Below are positions 21,420 through 33,012 of a stretch of 64,000 nt of DNA, piece by piece (the stretch's first letter is position 1; every line of letters starts with the position of its first letter). Origin of the DNA: Bufo bufo (lineage: Eukaryota; Chordata; Amphibia; Anura; Bufonidae). The notes under the pieces were generated by a model, which saw only the letters and a program-made list of their open reading frames with translations, ran no database searches and was not told where the DNA came from. The translations under genes were made by a program, and so were the position numbers. The stretch covers positions 188,979,577 to 189,043,576 of the forward strand of contig NC_053395.1 in assembly GCF_905171765.1 (NCBI RefSeq), in the 5' to 3' direction.

Positions 21420-24010
21420 TCCTGAGGTTCTACAATGCCCAGACAGTAGAAAAACCCCACAAATGACCCCATTTCGGAAAGTAGACACCCTAAGGTATTC
21501 GCTGATGGGCATAGTGAGTTCATAGAACTTTTTATTTTTTGTCACAAGTTAGTGGAAAATGATGATTTATTTATTTATTTATTTATTTATTTCTTACAAA
21601 GTCTCATATTCCACTAACTTGTGACAAAAAATAAAAACTTCTATGAACTCACTATGCCCATCAGCGAATACCTTGGGGTGTCTTCTTTCCAAAATGGGGT
21701 CACTTGTGGGGTAGTTATACTGCCCTGGCATTCTAGGGGCCCAAATGTGTGGTAAGTAGTTTGAAATCAAAATGTGTAAAAAATGGCCGGTGAAATCCGA
21801 AAGGTGCTCTTTGGAATGTGGGCCCCTTTGCCCACCTAGGCTGCAAAAAAGTGTCACACATCTGGTATCTCCGTACTCAGGAGAAGTTGGGCAATGTGTT
21901 TTGGGGTGTCATTTTACATATACCCATGCTGGGTGAGATAAATATCTTGGCAAAAGACAACTTTTCCCATTTTTTATACAAAGTTGGCATTTGACCAAGA
22001 TATTTATCTCACCCAGCATGGGTATATGTAAAATGACACCCCAAAACACATTGCCCAACTTCTCCTGAGTACGGAGATACCACATGTGTGACACTTTTTT
22101 GCAGCCTAGGTGGGCAAAGGGGCCCACATTCCAAAGAGCACCTTTCGGATTTCACCGGTAATTTTTTACACATTTTGATTTCAAACTTCTTACCACACAT
22201 TTGGGCCCCTAGAATGCCAGGGCAGTATAACTACTCCACAAGTGACCCCATTTTGGAAAGAAGACACCCCAAGGTATTCCATGAGGGGCATGGCGAGTTC
22301 CTAGAATTTTCTATTTTATGCCACAAGTTAGCGGAAAATGATGATTTTTATTTTTTTTTCTTACAAAGTCTCCTATTCCACTAACTTGTGACAAAAAATA
22401 AAAACTTCCATGAACTCACTATGCCCATCAGCGAATACCTTGGGGTGTCTTCTGTCCAAAATGGGGTCACTTGTGGGGTAGTTATACTGCCGTGTCATTC
22501 TAGGGGCCCAAATGTGTGGTAAGTAGTTTGTAATCAAAATGTGTAAAAAATGGCCGGTGAAATCCAAAAGGTGCTCTTTGGAATGTGGGCCCCTTTGCCC
22601 ACCTAGGCTGCAAAAAAGTGTCACACATCTGGTATCTCCGTACTCAGGAGAAGTTGGGCAATGTGTTTTGGGGTGTCATTTTACATATACCCATGCTGGG
22701 TGAGATAAATATCTTGGTCAAATGCCAACTTTGTATAAAAAAATTGGAAAAGTTGTCTTTTGCCAAGATATTTCTCTCACCCAGCATGGGTATATGTAAA
22801 ATGACACCCCAAAACACATTGCCCAACTTCTCCTGAGTACGGAGATACCAGATGTGTGCCACTTTTTTGCAGCCTAGGTGGGCAAAGGGGCCCACATTCC
22901 AAAGAGCACCTTTCGGATTTCACCGGTCATTTTTTACACATTTTGATTTCAAACTTCTAACCACACATTTGGGCCCCTAGAATGCCAGGGCAGTATAACT
23001 ACCCCACAAGTGACCCCATTTTAGAAAGAAGACACCCCAAGGTATTCGCTGATGGGCATAGTGAGTTCATGGAAGTTTTTATTTTTTGTCACAAGTTAGT
23101 GGAATATGAGACTTTGTAAGAAAAAAATAAATAAATCATCATTTTCTGCTAACTTGTGACAAAAAATAAAAAATTCTAGGAACTCGCCACACCCCTCACG
23201 GAATACCTTGGGGTGTCTTCTTTCCAAAATGGGGTCACTTATACTGCCCTGGCATTCTAGGAGCCCGAATGTGTGGTAAGTAGTTTGAAATCAAAATCTG
23301 TAAAAAATGGACAGTGAAATCCGAAAGGTGCTCTTTGGAATGTGGGCCCCTTTGCCCACCTAGGCTGCAAAAAAGTGTCACACATGTGGTATCTCCGTAC
23401 TCAGGAGAAGTTGGGCAATGTGTTTTGGGGTGTCATTTTTCATACACCTATGCTGGGTGAGAGAAATATCTTGGCAAAAGACAACTTTTCCCATTTTTTT
23501 ATACAAAGTTGGCATTTGACCAAGATATTTATCTCACCCAGCATGGGTATATGTAAAATGACACCCCAAAACACATTGCCCAACTTCTCCTGAGTACGGA
23601 GATACCACATGTGTGACACTTTTTTGAAGCCTAGATGCGCAAAGGGGCCCACATTCCTTTTAGGAGGGCATTTTTAGACATTTGGATACCAGACTTCTTC
23701 TTTGGGGCCCCTAAAATGCCAGGGCAGTATAAATACCCCACATGTGACCCCATTTTGGAAAGAAGACACCCCAAGGTATTCAATGAGGGGCATGGCGAGT
23801 TCCTAGAATTTTTTTTTTTTTGGCACAAGTTAGCGGAAATTGATTATTTTTTTTTTTTTTCGCACAAAGTCTCCCTTTCCGCTAACTTGGGACAAAAATT
23901 TCAATCTTTCATTGACTCAATATGCCCCTCAGCGAATACCTTGGGGTGTCTTCTTTCCAAAATGGGGTCATTTGTGGGGTGTTTGTACTGCCCTGGCATT
24001 TGAGGGTCTC
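21420..24010. repeat. Array of alternating inverted repeats, about 767-bp dyad period
   Basis: A 355-bp unit running from CTTACAAAGTCTC to GAGATAAATATCTTGG occurs forward at 21593-21950, 22360-22717, about 23130-23474 and partly 23862-24010, and reversed at partial 21420-21565, 21995-22345, 22763-23120 and 23519-23845. Short AT-rich spacers (about 40 bp) join tail to tail. Many short frames repeat in register with the units and are not genes. Confidence 0.9.
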
Positions 24011-26845
24011 CGCAATCATTACATGTATGGCCAGCATTAGGAGTTTCTGCTATTCTCCTTATATTGAGCATACGGGTAATGAGATTTTTTTTTTTCGTTC
24101 AGCCTCTGGGCTGAAAGAAAAAAATGAACGGCACAGATTTCTTCATTCGCATCGATCAATGTGGATGAAAAAGTCTCTGCCAAAAAAAAAAAATGGAGGG
24201 GAAAAGAGTCTGCCAGGACATAGGAGCTCCGCCCAACATCCATACCCACTTAGCTCGTATGCCCTGGCAAACCCGATTTCTCCATTCACATCAATCGATG
24301 TGAATGAATAAATCATTGCCGGGATTTATTTTTATTTTTTATATATAAAGTGTTTGCCAAAGTATATGAACACCGCCACCTCCTCAGCTCATATGCCTCG
24401 GCAAACGTATCTTTTACTGCAGAGGAGAAATCTCGTCTTGCAGCGGCGCATACACCGACTTGTGTGTAATCTGACAGCAGCGCAATGCTTCTGTCAGAAT
24501 GCACATCAGTGCTGCAGCTAGTCGATCGGTTGGTCCACCTGGAAGGTAAAAAAAACAAAACAAAAAAGAAAAAAACCAGGCCTCAACGCAATAAATTTTA
24601 TTAACTTTATAAGAACTTTGGAACAGAACATATAAACTTTATTGAACTGAACGTTAACTTTTATACTTACCGGTGTTTTTTTTTTTTTTTACCTTTATAG
24701 AACAAACCTCTCCTTCCCCATGGGACAATGTGCAAAGCGCAAATCGCCCAAAGATGTGGCGAAGTACGTTATGCACTTTATCCCAGGTGAAAGGAGAGGT
24801 TTGCAGCAGCTGTGAGAGAAAGGGCCCTAATAGCCCTGTGTGCCTGTCCTGTGAGATGCAATCCCTATGCTAAGTGTACCTGTGTGTGGTACTTCCGGAA
24901 ACACTCTCCTAAGCATAGGGCAGGGTGGTCAGGGCAGTCAGGACAGAAATAGCGGGTGTCACGCCTTATTCCACTCCTGCTACAGACACAACATTTTTTT
25001 CGGGGTGGCGGTTGGGTTGAGGTACCAGGAACGACACTGGGGAAATGTCGCTCGTGTAGACGGCTCACTACACTGGTGGTTGGGGCCACGGAACCTCCTG
25101 GATACAGGAGGTTCTCGATGAACTCTTCCTGAAATTTGAGGAAGGATCGTGTTCTCCCAGCTTTACTGTAGAGAACAAAACTATTATAGGCAGCCAATTG
25201 AATTAAATATACAGACACCTTCTTATACCAGCGTCTGGTGCGTCGGGAAACTAAATAGGGAGCCAACATCTGGTCATTGAAGTCCACCCCTCCCATGAGC
25301 GCATTATAGTCGTGGACACAGAGGGGCTTTTCAATGACACGGGTTGCCCTTTCAATTTGGATTGTCGTGTCTGCGTGAATGGAGGAGAGCATGTAAACGT
25401 CACGCTTGTCTCTCCATTTCACCGCGAGCAGTTCTTGGTTACACAAGGCAGCCCTCTCCCCCTTGCAAGACGGGTGGTAACGAGCCGTTGGGGGAAGCCC
25501 ACGCGACTAGGTCGCACGGTGCCACAGGCGCCAATCTGTTCTAGTAACAAATGCCTGAAGAGGGGCACACTTGTGTAAAAATTGTCCACATAAAGATGGT
25601 ACCCCTTGCCAAATAAGGGTGACACCAAGTCCCAGACTGTCTTCCCACTGCTCCCCAGGTAGTCAGGGCTACCGACCGGCTCCAGGGTCTGATCTTTTCC
25701 CTCATAGATCCGAAATTTGTGGGTATAGCATGTGGCCCTTTCACAGAGCTTATACAATTTGACCCCATACTGGGCACGCTTGCTTGGGATGTATTGTTTG
25801 AAGCCAAGGCGCTCGGTAAAATGTATTAGGGACGCGTCTATGCAGATGTTTTGCTCGGGGGTATACAAATCTGCAAATTTCTGGTTGAAGTGGTCTATGA
25901 GGGGCCGAATTTTGTGGAGCCGGTCAAAAGCTGGGTGGCCTCTGGGACGAGAGGTGCTGTTGTCGCTAAAGTGCAGGAAACGCAGGATGGTCTCAAAACG
26001 TGTCCTGGACATAGCAGCAGAGAACATAGGCATGTGATGAATCGGGTTCGTGGACCAATATGACCGCAATTCATGCTTTTTAGTTAGACCCATGTTGAGG
26101 AGAAGGCCCAGAAAAATTTTAATTTCGGAAACTTGGACTGGTTTCCACCGGAAAGGCTGGGCATAATAGCTTCCCGGGTTGGCGGATATAAATTGTGTGG
26201 CATACCGATTTGTTTCTGCCACGACTAAGTCCAAGAGCTCCGCAGTCAAAAACAGCTCAAAAAATCCCAGGGCCGAACCGATCTGAGCTTTCTCAACCCG
26301 AACTGCAGACTGGGCGGTGAAAGGGGGAACTACAGGTGCGGCTGAAGTCAGGGCCGGATTAACGTAGGGGCTGATGGAGCTGCAGCTCCAGGCCACTACC
26401 ATAAAATAGGCCCATCCGCCAGCCAAAAGGCCGTCGGGAGCGGCCCGCGCTAAAAGTCCTCTGTTGTACACAGCGCAGCGTCACACAGCGCACAGACAAT
26501 GCAGAGACGCTCACCTCACGCTGGCAGCAGGGAGCCTGAGGGAGGGACTCGGGAGGAGCGTAATATGATCCTAGAGTGGAAGCTGCTTTTGCCAGCCCCT
26601 CCCCTCCCCGCCCACCAACCAATCAGAGCTGAGGCAAGGCAAGCACTAGCAGCTCGGAGTCGTCTGAGTAGTGCAGGGAGTCTAAGAATAGAAATGAATC
26701 GAATGAGTCTCAGGTTAAAAGAATCTAAAGATCCGATTAGTTAGAGACTCATTCGATTCTTTGAGTTAAAAGAGCCGTGAGTCAGACTCTAGAACAGTTT
26801 ACACTGAGGCTCTCGGCTGATGCTTTTGTTGCAGCAGTGATAAGA

Positions 26846-27924
26846 TTAAAGGGTTTCTATCACTTCGTTTCACCTATTTAGCTTTCAGACACTAGCGATC
26901 CGCTAGTGTCTGCTTTATCTAACCATCCTAATATAAGAGCTTATTGTCCTGCCGTTTAGCTAAAAAAATAACTTATATAGATATGCAAATGAGCCTCTAG
27001 GTGCTATGGGGGCGTGATTAGCACCTAGAGGCTCCGTCTACCTTAACAAACTGCCCCTGCCCAGCGCGTCCTTCCAGCCCGCCCATCTCCTCCGGAATGC
27101 GATGCTCCTCGTATTCGGCGCATGCGCAGTGAATGTCTGATCGCTTCCCTGCTCAGACATCTCCACTGCGCCTGCGCCGATGACGTCATAGTGCTCCGAG
27201 GAACAGGCGCAGTGGAGATGTCTGAGCAGGGAAGCGATCAGACATTCACTGCGCATGCGCCGAATACGAGGAGCATCGCATTCCGGAGGAGATGGGCGGG
27301 CTGGAGGGACGCGCTGGGCGGCGGCAGTTTGTTAAGGTAGACGGAGCCTCTAGGTGCTAATCACGCCCCCATAGCACCTAGAGGCTCATTTGCATATCTA
27401 TATAAGTTATTTTTTTAGCTAAACGGCAGGACAATAAGCTCTTCTGCACCGCCTCCTAATCCTCTGTGCCGCCTCTCGCTCTCCCTCCCTCCCCCTGCTG
27501 TAAGATCTCGCGCTTGCGCACAGGGCTCTGCCTGATGCGCCCGTGCGGACTTCTCCATTTGGCTTCTTACAGCAAAGTGCGCATGCGCCGGCACTTCGCT
27601 CAACCCCTGTATGCGCGAGATCTTACAGCAGGAGGAGGGGGGAAGGAGGGAGAGCGAGAGGCCACAAAGGATTAGGAGGCGGCGCAGAAGTCTGGAAAGG
27701 CAGCGCTGGGCACGAACGGCGGCGGGTGCGGCCGGCACCTTGCATCCATTACCATCCCCTTGGGCACCCTATTTGTTTGACTGACAGGTTAGTAAAAGCT
27801 GTTTTTTAGCTAAATAAGCCCACAGATGACATTTATAAGCCCACATTAGGAATCGTGAAGACGCCCTGAACATCAGCATATTTTTAGCTGACAGGGGTGA
27901 AACCTGGTGACAGAATCCCTTTAA
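26846..27924. mobile_element. TTAA-flanked foldback element within the hAT element
   Basis: TTAA at 26846-26849 and 27921-27924. Ends AAGGGTTTCTATCACTTC and GGTGACAGAATCCCTT are imperfect complements, followed by TTTCACCTATTTAGCT / AGCTGACAGGGGTGAAA. It holds a long palindrome (26935-27443) and a second dyad (27436-27692). Confidence 0.7.
26935..27443. repeat. Near-perfect palindrome, arms about 250 bp
   Basis: AAGAGCTTATTGTCCTGCCG at 26935 faces CGGCAGGACAATAAGCTCTT ending at 27443. The dyad includes CCTCTAGGTGCTATGGGGGC blocks and CTGCGCCTG/CAGGCGCAG close to the centre near 27185. Confidence 0.9.
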
Positions 27925-29554
27925 TGTGTTATGTTATTTAGACACAGCTCTCAGCATGCTTAGCCAGCCTTCTATCTGACTGGCTAAGCATGCTGAGTGC
28001 TGTGTCCATAAATCATAACACAGCTCTATGAAAATTACTGTTTCTAGCTGCTGTTGTCCACAGTCCACAGCAGCTAGAAAACAGTAATCTTCATGGTAAT
28101 GTTAAATGATCACTATAGTGTCAGGAAAACAAAGCGGTTTTCCTGACACTATAGTGCCCTGAGGGTGCACCCACCCTCAGGGTCCCCCTCCCGTGGTCCC
28201 CCTCCATGTTGCCAAGATAGACGCCAAATGAAGGGGTAGTTGCAGGAACAAAATACTTTAATGGTATTGATAAAATATATATGTAATTAAGACACTGAGT
28301 GCAGTTCCATAAAAAGGCCCAGCAAAATCCTCAGCACCAGGCCCATGATGCTCTTAATCCGGCCCTGGCTGAAGTTGGTGACTGCCAATCAGGGTTTGCC
28401 AGCACCTCAGGGACTCTAGGGGCTCTACGGGCCTGTCTGCGCGGTGGCTGCGACGGGGTAACTACTGCACGTGCCACCGTACCAGCTTCAACTGCCCTTC
28501 TGGTGCTCGCCACTTCACCAGGTTGTACGGCAGTGCTGGTACTAGGTCCAGGATGGGCTGCGCTGCTGGTGTATGCCTCACCACGTGATCCGACAGCGCC
28601 AGCCCCACTCTGGGGCCTGGTACGCCTGGTGCTATCAGGGACCTCAACCTCCTCGTCCGAACTTTGGGTCAGAGTGCCACTGCTTTCTACAGGTTCATAT
28701 TCTGACCCGCTAGATTCGTCAGATGAGGGTTCCCATTCCTCATCCGACTGGGTCAGAATCCTGTAGGCCTCTTCAGAAGAATACCCCCTGTTTGACATTT
28801 GGACTACTAAATTTAGGGGTATTCCCTGAGACTACCCAAGAAAAAAAGCAAGCCTGTCTTACAAAGGGAAGGCTAGCGAAGTACCGGAGGCCGCTGCGGT
28901 TGATAAAAAATATCTAAACTGATTTTTTTTATCGCCGCAGTGCTTGTAAAGTGATTGTGCAGTGATCAAAAAAAAATTATTTTTTTGTCACTGCGGTGGG
29001 GCGGGCGTGGGTGAACGCACGTGTGGGCGACCGATCAGGCCTGATCGGGCAAACACTGCATTTTGGGTGGAGGGCGAGCTAAAGTGACACTAATACAATT
29101 ATAGATCTGACTGTGATCAGTTTTGATCACTTACAGATACTATAAAAGTACAAATGCTGATTAGCGATACGCTAATCAGCGAATAAAAGTGACTGCGGTG
29201 CGGTGCGGTGGGCGCTTACTGACGCTAAACTACCTAACCAAGGGGCCTAAACTATCCCTAAAACCTAACAGTCAATACCAGTGAAAAAAAATAAATGACA
29301 GTTTACACTGATCACTTTTTTCCCTTTCACTAGGTGATTGACAGGGGGCGATCAAGGGGTTAATTTGGATGATGGGGGTGATGGAAGGTGATCTGGGGCT
29401 AAGGGCAGTGTTTGGTGGGTACTCACAGTTTTGTCTGCTCCTCTGCTGGATCCAACAGACGAAAAGGACCAGCAGAGGAGCAGACAAGCCATTTAACACC
29501 TTATATTTACTAATATAAGGTGTTAGATGGCTTCTGATTCGATTTTTTTAAAAT

Positions 29555-29595
29555 CAGCAACCTGCCAGCAATGATCATTGGCTGGCAGGTTGCTG
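29555..29595. repeat. Conserved subterminal hairpin of the piggyBac family
   Basis: CAGCAACCTGCCAGC and GCTGGCAGGTTGCTG form a perfect stem over about 11 bases of loop. The equivalent stem with compensating change is at 51035-51075 in the non-autonomous relative. Confidence 0.75.
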
Positions 29596-29757
29596 ATGCA
29601 ATACTCCTCGAACTTTTGCTGGCCCGCGATGCGCATGCGCGGGCCGGCTGTGACCGAAATCTCGCGTCTCGCGAGAGGACGCGTATATGCGTCCAGGAGG
29701 AATCAATCAACCACCTCCAGGACGCGTCGCTGTGTTCGGCGGTCCGGAGGTGGTTAA

Positions 29758-30666
29758 AATGACTTCTACCCTCCACATACAAGGTTTCCCAGGTGTAAGT
29801 CTATCCATAAAGCCTCAGTAACTTTGCAGGTAGACAATTACAACATGCAGAAGTTTCTTTTATAGAGTTCCAGGCATGTAAAATGTCTCCATGCACTGAC
29901 TTAATAGGATGGAAGATTAGTGCGGCCCTTTACCACCCCCATCCCCCCTTTTTCCCTTTAGCAAACACAGGAGATCTCTTTTGGAGTAAAAGGCCGTAGT
30001 GGCCCATTTATTAACATATTAACCATCATAACATTTCTTTACATAACTTGCATGTAATAACCCCCTGATAATGAGGGATCCTGGAAGGCAACCCCGTCAT
30101 ATTGATCCTCCAGTTAAAGTTTTTAACCTTACCCTTGGCCGCACTCACCGACCCAAGGGCACCAAACATAAACATCATGCCCCTGCAGGCCTTCTAGCCC
30201 AAACAGGAGCACCCATCCTTCAACTCTCCAAACCTCCTAAGCTGCACGCCCGAAAGCGTCATGCAACTATTCCAAATATTTTGCCTCCCAGAATCCCCCT
30301 TTTACCTGCCTCCCGCAACGACAATCCCTCCATTCCCCCGAATTAAACATACAAGTTAAGAGCAGGTGGGCGGGAACTTTCAACCTTTCCCCAGAGATAT
30401 TGACTAACTCCGCCCCCAACACACTTAAATACTGCCCGCCAACCTCCATTGCACCACCTTTTGCTCCACCAATCCCCATCTTTATCCGCCCCCTTTTTTT
30501 TTTAAATTCCGCTATGGCTGCGCCCTGCTCCATCGCTCTTCTTCTGGACTTGGAGTCAGTGGAAGGAAAACCCTTCTCATTATCTGGAATGAAACATTCC
30601 TCATTCATGATGTATCGTTGAGAATAATGGGGCAGACATGTTAAAGGGATCGTCTAGCCTGGAACA
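29758..30666. other. No recognised gene; C-rich repeat-like sequence
   Basis: 30060-30560 is C-rich on the plus strand with overlapping open frames on both strands. None carries a motif I recognise. The stretch 30640-30674 (TTAAAGGGATCGTCTAGCC) is the left part of a TTAA-type repeat interrupted by the next element. Confidence 0.35.
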
Positions 30667-31084
30667 TTGGTGGCCAGTGGCGGATTACAATAGGGACGTT
30701 CGGGTCGGCAGCCCCGGGCCCAGCACCGCTGGGGGGCCCAACGCCGACCCAAACGCCCACATACTGCGGCAGGGCACGGGAGCGCATAGCTCTCTGTCCC
30801 GTCGCCTATCACCCTGTCCCGTCGCCTAGTAGGCCTGAGGCCTATGCGGTAGTGAAATCCCGGCGCAGGCGTGCGTGATGACATCATCACGCGCCTGTGC
30901 CGGGACACAGCACAACACTGCCTTCGTCTGCGAGCAAGTGCCTGGCCCTGGACGGTGAGTATTTAGCTTTTATTTATTTTATTTTTTTTATTTATTTCAT
31001 GTGCCTACTTTGGGGGACATGTGGGGGACGACACACAGAGGACATATTAGGGAAGAGACCTCGAGTACATGGGAGGGGGAATGT

Positions 31085-31850
31085 GGGGGCTGTGTGGGGC
31101 TAAATTATTATGGGAGGGACTACTATGTGGGGGAAAATTATTATGGGAGGGATTACTATGTGTGGGCAAATTACTATATGGGGCAGTGTGGGGGCAAATT
31201 ACTATGTGGGGGCTGTGTGGGGCCAAATTATTATGGGAGGGACTACTATGTGGGGGCAAATTACTATATGGGGGCAGTGTGGTGGAAACTATTGTGTGGG
31301 GTAATTGCTATGTGGGGACAGTGTGGGGGAAAATTACTATGTGGGGGCAGTGTGGGGGAAATTGCTATGTGGGGGCAGTGTGGGGTAATTTCTATGTGGG
31401 GACAGTGTGGGGAAATTGCTATGTGTGGACAAATTACTATGTGGGGGAAACTATTGTGTGGGGGCAGTGTGGGGTAATTTCTATGTGGGGACAGTGTGGG
31501 GGCAGTGTGGTGGAAATTACTATGTGGGGCAAATTACTATGTGGGGGCAGTGTGGGGGAAACTATTGTGTGGGGGAAATTGCTATGTGGGGGCAGTGTGG
31601 GGTAATTTCTATGTGGGGGCAGTGTGGTGGAAATTACTATGTGGGGGCAGTGTGGGGGCAAATTACTATGTAGGGGCAGTGTGGGGGAAATTACTATGTA
31701 GGGGGAGTGTGGGGCAAATTACTATGTAGGGGAAATTACTGTGTGGGGGCAAACTACTATATGGGGGCAGTTTGGGGGAAATTACTGTGTGGGGGCAAAT
31801 TACTATGGGGGGATTACTATGTGGGGCAGTGTGGTGAAAATTACTATATG
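31085..31850. repeat. G-rich minisatellite, unit about 28 bp
   Basis: Variable repeats of AAATTACTATGTGGGGGCAG plus GTGTGGGGG, about 27 copies, with insertions and deletions. All plus-strand phases stay open over long runs because the unit lacks stops; these peptides (WGQCGGNYYVG type) are not considered genes. Confidence 0.95.
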
Positions 31851-32002
31851 GGGGTGTTGCTATTGGGGAGGCACTGTAGGGGCAATTCTATTATTTTTGG
31901 GGACACTATACAGGGATTATTGCCTGGAGCACAATAGAGGGTGGTATTATTACTCGGGGCACTCTAGGGGACATTATAGCTGCTGTGGACACTATAGGAA
32001 CA

Positions 32003-32110
32003 TTTGGGGTAATTTATCAAACTGGTGTAAAGTAGCAGCCAATCAGATTCCACCTTTCATATTTGACAGCTCTTTTGGAAATCCAGTTCTACTTTACACC
32101 AGTTAGATGA
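32003..32110. mobile_element. Short palindromic MITE
   Basis: TTTATCAAACTGGTGTAAAG near 32011 faces CTTTACACCAGTTAGATGAA near 32090. The interior has CCAATCAGATTCCACCTTTC. Ends within a larger hAT element. Confidence 0.5.
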
Positions 32111-32700
32111 ATGACTCCAATTATGTCTATTAGGGTCACTATTTTTTCAGCAGTATAGTACCTGGGGCATTGGGGGGCACAACGGGCACAGTATTGGGGG
32201 TGGCAGCAGGATGACACTGTGGGGACACCAGGATGAGGAGGTTGATGGAAAAATTGAGAAAGCTAACGTGTCTGTGTTACAAACTGTAGAGACGAGATGC
32301 GGCTGAAAGAATTTGCCATGGTGGTCTGGGTCAAACGGAGGAGAAGAGGAAAGAGAAGGTATACATGACAGGAGATGTCACTGGATGTAAGCGGTATGTG
32401 GTGCTGTATTCTCCTCCATGTCTTTTTTATTATAAATTATATGTATTTTAAATTTGGCGACCAAATTTTTCAGTTTAGGACCCAATTTGGGGTATTTTTT
32501 TTTGTCTGAAGATGTTATATAGCCTAGGAAGAGACTGTGGCGCTCATGAAGCACCGCAGCCTCTTCATACAAAAAAAAACTAAACTAAAATGGAGGGGGG
32601 GGGGCCCAAGTTGGTTAAACAGCCCCGGGCCTATCATGCACTTAATCTGCCCCTGTTGGTGGCATACTACTAGGATATGCCACCAACACCTATCTCTAGA

Positions 32701-33004
32701 CAAGGGTGTAGTTAAAGGCTCGTGGGCTCTGGTGAAAGAGTTCAGCTTAGGCCTCCCCTTCTCTCAGTGCTTTGTGGCCAGGGGCAGGGAAGCACATAGA
32801 CTTCATGCTGCTGGAGGCAAAAATCGAAACGGCACCCCCCTCCCCCAATGCTAAATTCTTGACCTAACCTCTTCCCTCCAGTCAAGAGGTGTAACTTGAC
32901 CAGCATGCACTTTCTATAATACAAGTGTCTTCTTATGCAACTCAGGGGTCTGTGGGCCCCCTCAGGTGACTGCTACATCAGCACCTCCTATAGCTACGCC
33001 CATG
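32701..33004. mobile_element. hAT MITE, 304 bp, 8-bp TSD
   Basis: Exact duplication TCTCTAGA at 32693-32700 and 33005-33012. Ends CAAGGGTGTAGTTA and TATAGCTACGCCCATG. Complete version of the fragment at 8022. Confidence 0.85.
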
Positions 33005-33012
33005 TCTCTAGA

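Larger units (their letters stand above)
26349..28367. mobile_element. hAT non-autonomous element inserted in the piggyBac gene
   Basis: Exact 8-bp duplication GCTGAAGT at 26341-26348 and 28368-28375. Ends CAGGGCCGGATTAA and TTAATCCGGCCCTG are perfect complements. The interior is a chain of hairpins and a TTAA-flanked element (26846-27924). No transposase. End sequence resembles 30675-32655 (CAGTGGCGGATTA), so one hAT source may have moved both. Confidence 0.93.
24865..28798 (-). pseudogene. piggyBac transposase, split by a hAT element and a one-base contraction
   Basis: Would excise and insert TTAA-flanked DNA. N-terminal part at 28368-28798: MSNRGYSSEEAYRIL start, then an acidic Ser/Glu-rich region (EEWEPSSDESSGSEYEP) and a basic stretch, typical of vertebrate piggyBac proteins. 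The hAT element 26349-28367 follows. Core at 25419-26348: first catalytic Asp in NICIDAS, second in LYVDNFYTS. After a contraction in the C-run 25458-25462 the frame moves to 24865-25446: third Asp in MGGVDFNDQM, then a Cys-rich C-terminal finger (KKCCVCSRSGIRR ... CPDCPDHPALCLGECF). All three catalytic Asp survive. Coding phase is the same on both sides of the hAT insertion once one target copy is discounted. Frames that run from the core into the hAT element are artefacts. Confidence 0.93.
20985..29757 (-). mobile_element. piggyBac element, 8.8 kb including a hAT insertion
   Basis: TTAA at 20985-20988 and 29754-29757. Ends CCACCTCAGCCCCC and its imperfect complement GGTCCGGAGGTGG. Inside, from the left: about 430 bp of end sequence, a 2.6-kb array of inverted repeats (21420-24010), a spacer, the minus-strand transposase (24865-28798, interrupted), then about 950 bp of right-end sequence with a conserved hairpin (29555-29595). 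Both ends match the transposase-less relative at 48512-51236. Without the hAT insertion it would be about 6.7 kb. Confidence 0.85.
30675..32655. mobile_element. hAT non-autonomous element, 1.98 kb, 8-bp TSD
   Basis: Exact duplication TTGGTGGC at 30667-30674 and 32656-32663. Ends CAGTGGCGGATTAC and CTTAATCTGCCCCTG. It is inserted into a dyad repeat (the flanks rejoin as GGTGGCATACTACTAGGATATGCCACC-type sequence). Contains a 750-bp minisatellite and a small palindromic MITE (32003-32110). Confidence 0.9.

Noticed and set aside
22585..23652. Several 70-83 codon frames with almost the same protein (GPFAHLGCKKVSH...) on both strands
   Set aside because: They repeat in register with the inverted units of the piggyBac array and lie on both strands; they are by-products of repeated DNA without a stop in one phase.
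26349..26471. Met-started extension of the piggyBac core
   Set aside because: The sequence is hAT DNA; the true upstream part is at 28368-28798.
28299..28766. 155-codon plus-strand frame opposite the piggyBac N-terminus
   Set aside because: Exact shadow of the minus-strand coding sequence, and its beginning lies in the hAT insertion.
31001..31937. Long Gly/Tyr/Val/Trp-rich frames resembling a structural protein
   Set aside because: They come from a 28-bp minisatellite; the peptide changes with phase and indels and has no signal peptide or conserved ends.
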